DNA of 42,653 nucleotides from Ascoidea tarda (nom. inval.) (taxonomy: Eukaryota > Ascomycota > Saccharomycetes > Ascoideales > Ascoideaceae), in contig JAKTTS010000075.1 of assembly GCA_030560485.1 (NCBI GenBank), positions 1 through 42,653 on the forward strand, given 5' to 3'. Below are positions 37,780 to 42,653 of this stretch, piece by piece. Numbering within the stretch: the first letter of the stretch is position 1; every line of letters begins with the position of its first letter. Made by a program: the position numbers and the translations under genes. The notes under the pieces were generated by a model that saw only the letters and a list, made by a program, of their open reading frames with translations, did not search any database and had not been told where the DNA came from.

Positions 37780-38475
37780 GTATTACATAAGGCGCGGCCT
37801 ACACATTGTCCTTACGTAACGCGGATGCAGGCTCTGGCCATTTGGATGGGATTATTCCATGGACGTGACACACACATTGCCGTCTGCGGAACCCAGCGCG
37901 TCTGACGTCTGGCGACGCGGCCACAAAAGAAAGGGTTGTCTTACTTTTTGTTTTGGGAAGTGTGAAGTGCAAATTGTGGTTTCAAACACGTTGACGAAGC
38001 AACAGCTGCTATTTTAAGACACACGGGCAACTCCAAGGGAGAGGACGAGAGAAGAGGCAAACAAGCAAAACAAAGAGGAAACTTTACACCGTCCCGGAGC
38101 TGGTGCTGCGTTTTCTGCTGCACATGCGTCGTGCTTCTGAGGTTTCCGGCGCCAGTACCATCCCGCTGGGGGCTCGTTCTGGGCCCGACTGGGCTGCGGT
38201 GCTTTCACAAAGCGGACATTCCCAGAGCCGATCTGGCACAGTGGCAGCGTTGGAATGAGCGATCTGCAGCGGTGCGTTATGCACCTGCGGTAGCGTTTTG
38301 GTTCTACAGGGCGCCACGCGTGGACAGTGGTCGAACAGCGCGTGCTCTCCCGATGACAAAGGGCACTTGCATACACACACCGCTGAGCGCGCGCGAGAAA
38401 CGCATGGCGGGCAGCAGCGGCAGTGGGGTGTTGGGGCAGCGGTGCTGCGTCCGCAGCCCGGCCTGGAGCGAGCTT
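37780..38475. other. GC-rich island 2, upstream of RAX2
   Basis: About 700 bp of GC-rich sequence with one AT-richer gap (37925-38090). It begins near TTACGTAA (37812-37819), like island 1. It holds the block 38199-38240 (core AAGCGGACATTCCCA) matching 1221-1260 and a perfect palindrome CCACGCGTGG (38314-38323). That palindrome contains an ACGCGT MCB box (the Mbp1-Swi6 G1/S site). Frames on both strands are open from composition alone. It is probably a large regulatory region for RAX2 or CGR1; an unknown RNA or an origin is the alternative. Confidence 0.5.
38316..38321. promoter_or_regulatory. MCB box ACGCGT in GC-rich island 2
   Basis: ACGCGT lies at the centre of a 10-bp perfect palindrome (CCACGCGTGG). 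It matches the G1/S site of the Mbp1-Swi6 complex, but a 6-bp motif in GC-rich DNA is weak evidence, and it is 1.2 kb from the RAX2 ATG. Confidence 0.3.
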
Positions 38476-39502
38476 GGATGTTTCTCTCTTTCTTTCTCAC
38501 TTCTTTTCTTCTGCCCATTTGATTATATCTAGTGTGTTTCCTTCTGTTTATCCTTCTTTCTCTCCACCAACTACTGTTCATTCATTTACTTCTATTGCTC
38601 TGCCTTGCTTCTCCAGCTGCTTCTCCTTCTTCTTCTCTTCCCTCTGTCCTCCAATTTCTCATTCAATTTCAATACCATCGCCAACCATACACTCTACTTC
38701 ACCAGATCATACCATACCATACCAGCACCACTCCATTAAACATCCTCTTCAAAAGAGCTGCTCTAGCTATTTCTTCCACCCAGACTATTCAACTGTTTTC
38801 CACTGTTTTCCACTATTTTTCACTTTTTTTTTTCCTAATTTTTCTCTAATTTTCCACTAATTTTCCAACAACACTGCTATATTCCAACTTTTCATAGCAC
38901 TCTCTTTGTTGTTGACTTACTCCTCACCAAGGGAAAAAAAGTCGCTTTTCTAAAATTTTTACAATCGTTTAACAATTTGTCTTTACCATAGATTGATCTT
39001 TTTTCCATCAACAATAAACAATATACAATCAATAATCAATAACCGATAAATAAGTAAACACTAAACTAATACCACCAATTGATTCTTGCTCTTGTTCTAT
39101 TACAATATCACATCACTAGTTTCTCACATCACTAGTTTCCCAATACTAATTCGGTTTTTACTTATCAATATTACCACAATAACTTTTTATCTGATATAAT
39201 AAAATAATATAAAATAAAATAAAATAATAAAGTAAAAAAAGAAAAATAAAAACAAAGTAGGCTTATCCTTTGCCCACTCCTTAGTGTCCTATCTTTTCAC
39301 TTCTCATCTCTAAAAATATATTAACCTTATCTATTCATTGCCTGTTATAAATAAAAATAATTTAAATTAAAAGTAGCTGACAATAAATAAAAATTCCAAC
39401 TGTTTTAAAGATTATCTTTGCTAATCATATCATACTTACCCATTTACCATTTATCATTTCCCATTTCCCTCAATAAATAAATAACCTCATCTCGTTACAA
39501 TA

Positions 39503-42500
39503 ATGAAATATCTACACTCACTCCATTCTCTCCTACTCATCCCTTTAATACTATCAAACCTAATCAACGCTATATCCTCCTCAAATTCTTCCACCTCCTC
39601 AAACATAAATTCCATCTTTGACATACAACAAATCAACACTCCCTCCCTAAACTACCAATCCTTCGGTAACCAAATTGGCTTCTTTGGTCTATTTGATTCT
39701 GCTGCCATACTAAAATACAGTGGTCAACAGGATTTATGGCTCTCCCAACACGACGATACAGACTCTGACTCAGGCTCTGACTCAATCACCTTCATCTACG
39801 CTTATGAAAACAATCTCGATCTATACTCTTCCTCGAACTCTTCAAACTCTTCCTCATCCTCAAATCTCTTGAAAATCACTCAACTCTCAGACGTCGTCCA
39901 ACTTGTCTACCCAATCTATGACGACTCCTTCATCCTTGTAGGCGATTTCAACCATTACTCTCAAATCAACGATTCAAACACTCAAATCTCTTCTCCTTGC
40001 ATCTTCAATATATCAACAAACCAATTCCTACTCATAGATCCTGACCACGAAATCAATGGCACCATTTCCTCCATCTACTTTGACCAAGCCTCAGACTTGA
40101 TCTACTTTGGCGGCAACCTTGAATTCAACAACTCCTTTGGCTCTCTCATCTACGACTTGAATGACAACCAATTGAAAAACTTGCCCTTTAATGGCTTCAA
40201 CCAAAACTCACAAATAAACTCTATTCAAAAGATCAAAGACAATTCAATCCTCTTTGCCGGCGATTTCTACTCCCTAGGTCTACAAAACTTACTATTTACA
40301 AACCAAACTTACTTTCTCTCCTACAACAGAACTCTCCACAACTTGAAAAACTCTACAAACAACTCTCAAATCTCAATTGACATAGACCAGGTCGTCTCCT
40401 TCAAATACGCCAACATCACAACAGACAGCACCGACGAATCCATTGCTGATTCCTCCATCATCTGCCCCGACGATAACTCAAATGGTTGGCTAATGGGTGA
40501 AGCCATCCAGGAAGGCGCCTGGGTAGCTGACTTGCCCTTCACTGTCTACCCAACAAAGATCAGAATCTACAACTCTCGCTACAACGATAACGCTGGCGTT
40601 AAAACCTTCAGACTAATCACTTCCCCTTCAAACTCTATCATGAACCTAACCTACATTGACCCACAAACAAACCAATTGGCAACATGCAACGCTTGGTGCC
40701 CTCTTCTACAACAAACTGATCTACAATCTCTATACGAAAATTTGGACGAACTGAATCCAAATAACATAACAAACCTTACCTCCACCTCTTACCTCAATGA
40801 CAACGCCGTCGACTCGACTCTATCCTGGGGTCCAGAATATCAAGATTTCGCCTTTATAAATTACATTAAAGTAAATTACCTAAATCTCCACGTCTATGAT
40901 TACTACGGCTCAAGAGGTGGTCTAGCAGGCATCGAAATGTTCACCAGAGAAATCCTAACCTATGCCAACAACACCCTTAATGAACCAAACTGCGATACTC
41001 AATATTCAGGAAGATCTTACTCAGAAGTATCTGGCAGCGGCTGGGAACAAAGCATAACTGGAACCTTTGCCAGCAACAATATAGACCTATCTGGCTCGGA
41101 TCCAACTTCTATCGGTGTAACATTTTACCCAAATATCTCCTACTCTGGTAACTATTCTCTATCCCTCTATACCCCAGGTTGTCAAGCTGATGGAACTTGT
41201 GACACTAGAGGTATGGTTTCCGTAAAACTATACGATGCCCAAAATAACCTCTTAAATGACTTTATCTCCTACCAAAATAACGAATTCGAAAAAATTGAAC
41301 CCTTATATTCAGGTTACCTCAATATAACCAACCCATACGATGAAAATTATGATGAAGACGATATTTCAAGACCAAGAGTCGAACTAAGTTTTAGCAACTA
41401 CATCCTAGGTTTAAGCTCCGAAAATGTCACAATGGTTGCTGATAAAGTCTCTGTCCAAATTTTGGGCTTAGACACTGTCTACAATTCAACTCACTCAAAC
41501 TCAACAAATAGTACTGCCATCGATTTAGAACTTGATAACAATTATTACATCTACTTGAACGGTTTGTTTGAATACGATATAAATAATTTCACTGCTTTAT
41601 CCGATGATTACGATTCCTTCAATTTTTCTTCAGAAGACTTCGAAAATACTTTTGTTGGCAACTCATCAATTAATAAATTAATGGTCGAAAATTTCAATAA
41701 AAATGCTTCCATAAGCTCAATCATCTATTTAAACGAATCTCTATACATCGGTGGCGACTTTAGATCCCCAGCAAATGGTAGATATTTTCATTCTGTCAAT
41801 ATCGAGAATTATGACGATTCGAAAAACGAATTGGAAATCTCAAATAATAACATTGATAGCTCATTTAACAATATAATCAAAGGCATGTTCACTGGCTATG
41901 ACGATTCTTTAATCGTTGTTGGAACTTTTACCGATTTTAACTCATCCGATTTAAGCTCTTTAGATCAAAATGATAATAACAGATACCCTCCAAACCATAT
42001 TGCAGCTTTAATTCAAAATGACTGGTACACTTTTTCTTCAGGTGTAACAGATTCTATCTATCATTTTTCAAAAACAATTTTCAATGATAATGAGTATTTC
42101 ATTTTTAGTACACAGAATTTTGATATATTTCATTTGTGGGATAATACAAATAAATATTGGGTCAGTAGAAATGAACTTACTTTAAACGTAACTAGCTCAG
42201 CTGTTACTAATGATGAACAAATTTCTGTGATTTTTGGAAATATTCAATTAAATGGTATTTCAGCACCAAACGGTGTATTTATTGACCAAAATGAAAGTTT
42301 AAGAACTTTTGGTTTCGACTTTGATGACTCAAGAGAAATTAATATTGTCCATGATACCTTATGGTTTAATGAATCCTTAACCGTAATTTCCGGTGATTTT
42401 GAGACCACAGATGGTATTTCCAATCTTTTATTCATTCAGGCTATCAATGGATCAATTGTATATACTGGATTAGATGATTTTATCAATTGGCAAAATTCAT

Positions 42501-42653
42501 CAATTTCAACTATTAATAAAGATAAAACTGGAAGATACTTGTATATTGGTACTAACGGTGATGCTGAGTTATTAGAAAGAGAAATTTTTAGTAACATTTT
42601 CATCTATGACTTGTTTTATGATAACTTTACAGTTCCATCGCCTGTCATTTCAG
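39503..42653 (+). CDS. RAX2: Bud-site selection cortical marker Rax2, 3' end outside the window
   Basis: 1050 codons are visible from the ATG, open to the right edge. A signal peptide covers residues 1 to ~23, then a Ser/Asn-rich stretch, then SFGNQIGFFGLFDSAAI, the conserved Rax2 start of a repeated beta-propeller-like ectodomain (recurrent YFGGNLEF, LFAGDFYS, LYIGGDF units). The middle has the family block CPDDNSNGWLMGEAIQEGAW, then FRLITSPSNSIMNLTY and CNAWCPL, and VYDYYGSRGGLAGIEMF. Many NxS/T glycosylation sites are present. Rax2 is a large type I membrane glycoprotein that, with Rax1, marks division sites and tips for polarity. S. cerevisiae Rax2 is 1220 aa, so the missing part should be the C-terminal ectodomain end, the transmembrane segment and the short cytosolic tail. 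Confidence 0.93.
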   Translation, partial: MKYLHSLHSLLLIPLILSNLINAISSSNSSTSSNINSIFDIQQINTPSLNYQSFGNQIGFFGLFDSAAILKYSGQQDLWLSQHDDTDSDSGSDSITFIYAYENNLDLYSSSNSSNSSSSSNLLKITQLSDVVQLVYPIYDDSFILVGDFNHYSQINDSNTQISSPCIFNISTNQFLLIDPDHEINGTISSIYFDQASDLIYFGGNLEFNNSFGSLIYDLNDNQLKNLPFNGFNQNSQINSIQKIKDNSILFAGDFYSLGLQNLLFTNQTYFLSYNRTLHNLKNSTNNSQISIDIDQVVSFKYANITTDSTDESIADSSIICPDDNSNGWLMGEAIQEGAWVADLPFTVYPTKIRIYNSRYNDNAGVKTFRLITSPSNSIMNLTYIDPQTNQLATCNAWCPLLQQTDLQSLYENLDELNPNNITNLTSTSYLNDNAVDSTLSWGPEYQDFAFINYIKVNYLNLHVYDYYGSRGGLAGIEMFTREILTYANNTLNEPNCDTQYSGRSYSEVSGSGWEQSITGTFASNNIDLSGSDPTSIGVTFYPNISYSGNYSLSLYTPGCQADGTCDTRGMVSVKLYDAQNNLLNDFISYQNNEFEKIEPLYSGYLNITNPYDENYDEDDISRPRVELSFSNYILGLSSENVTMVADKVSVQILGLDTVYNSTHSNSTNSTAIDLELDNNYYIYLNGLFEYDINNFTALSDDYDSFNFSSEDFENTFVGNSSINKLMVENFNKNASISSIIYLNESLYIGGDFRSPANGRYFHSVNIENYDDSKNELEISNNNIDSSFNNIIKGMFTGYDDSLIVVGTFTDFNSSDLSSLDQNDNNRYPPNHIAALIQNDWYTFSSGVTDSIYHFSKTIFNDNEYFIFSTQNFDIFHLWDNTNKYWVSRNELTLNVTSSAVTNDEQISVIFGNIQLNGISAPNGVFIDQNESLRTFGFDFDDSREINIVHDTLWFNESLTVISGDFETTDGISNLLFIQAINGSIVYTGLDDFINWQNSSISTINKDKTGRYLYIGTNGDAELLEREIFSNIFIYDLFYDNFTVPSPVIS

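Larger units (their letters stand above)
37611..39502. other. 1.9-kb CGR1-RAX2 divergent intergenic region
   Basis: Three compositional zones. About 37780-38475 is a GC-rich island, listed separately. About 38476-38870 is strongly pyrimidine-rich on the plus strand, like the leader region of highly regulated yeast genes. From about 38870 to 39502 it is AT-rich with repeated AATAAA-like and ATAAAAT tracts. Frames visible here are compositional artefacts. No tRNA or known RNA is seen. If RAX2 transcription starts near the pyrimidine zone, its 5' leader would be several hundred bases long. Confidence 0.55.

Noticed and set aside
38014-38860. Open frames in GC-rich island 2 and the pyrimidine-rich zone
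   Set aside because: Same reason for the GC part. The Ser/Phe/Pro-rich products from the pyrimidine zone reflect base composition.

Overview
The window is nuclear DNA of a budding yeast (Saccharomycotina). It is AT-rich and gene-dense, with mostly intronless genes. Polyasparagine and Ser/Thr tracts are common, and almost every gene has a clear Saccharomyces or Candida counterpart: XRN1, ADK2, DIP2, peroxisomal LON, BAT2, TMS1, DMC1, TRS85, YTM1, EMP70/TMN, CGR1 and RAX2. I cannot name the species, and CTG codons are too rare at conserved positions to say how CUG is read. Two genes carry short introns with CTAAC-type branch sites (the velvet gene and DMC1).

Layout. 1-780: remnant of an F-box-like gene (minus) with two in-frame stops, running off the left edge. 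781-1931: intergenic, including a GC-rich island (about 1150-1615). 1932-3161: Asn-rich protein of unknown function. 3625-8781: XRN1. 9162-9839 (minus) and 10079-13039 (plus): ADK2 and DIP2, divergent; DIP2 has an in-frame TAA between its two propeller halves. 13129-17310 (minus): Lon protease ending in a PTS1-type tripeptide. 17549-21391 (minus): large Zn2Cys6 transcription factor. 21749-22861 (minus) and 23302-24744 (plus): BAT2 and TMS1, divergent, with a Gcn4-type site between them. 25466-26447: spliced velvet-domain regulator. 26933-28074 (minus): spliced DMC1, tail to tail with the velvet gene. 28497-29699 (minus): secreted Cys-repeat wall protein. 30438-33128 (minus): TRS85. 33418-34818 (minus) and 35188-37146 (plus): YTM1 and EMP70/TMN, divergent around a 23-bp hairpin. 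37233-37610 (minus): CGR1. 37611-39502: a 1.9-kb intergenic region with a second GC-rich island. 39503 to the right edge: RAX2, 3' end missing.

Most genes are unrelated housekeeping neighbours: ribosome biogenesis (DIP2, YTM1, CGR1), RNA decay (XRN1), trafficking (TRS85, TMN), and membrane and amino-acid metabolism. The most notable item is the velvet regulator. This family controls development in filamentous fungi and, as far as I recall, is missing from well-studied budding yeasts. Here it lies beside the meiotic recombinase DMC1, and its velvet domain is split by a hexanucleotide microsatellite. Other unexplained signals are two GC-rich islands sharing a core of about 40 bp, the in-frame stop in an otherwise intact DIP2, and the hairpin in the YTM1/TMN promoter.
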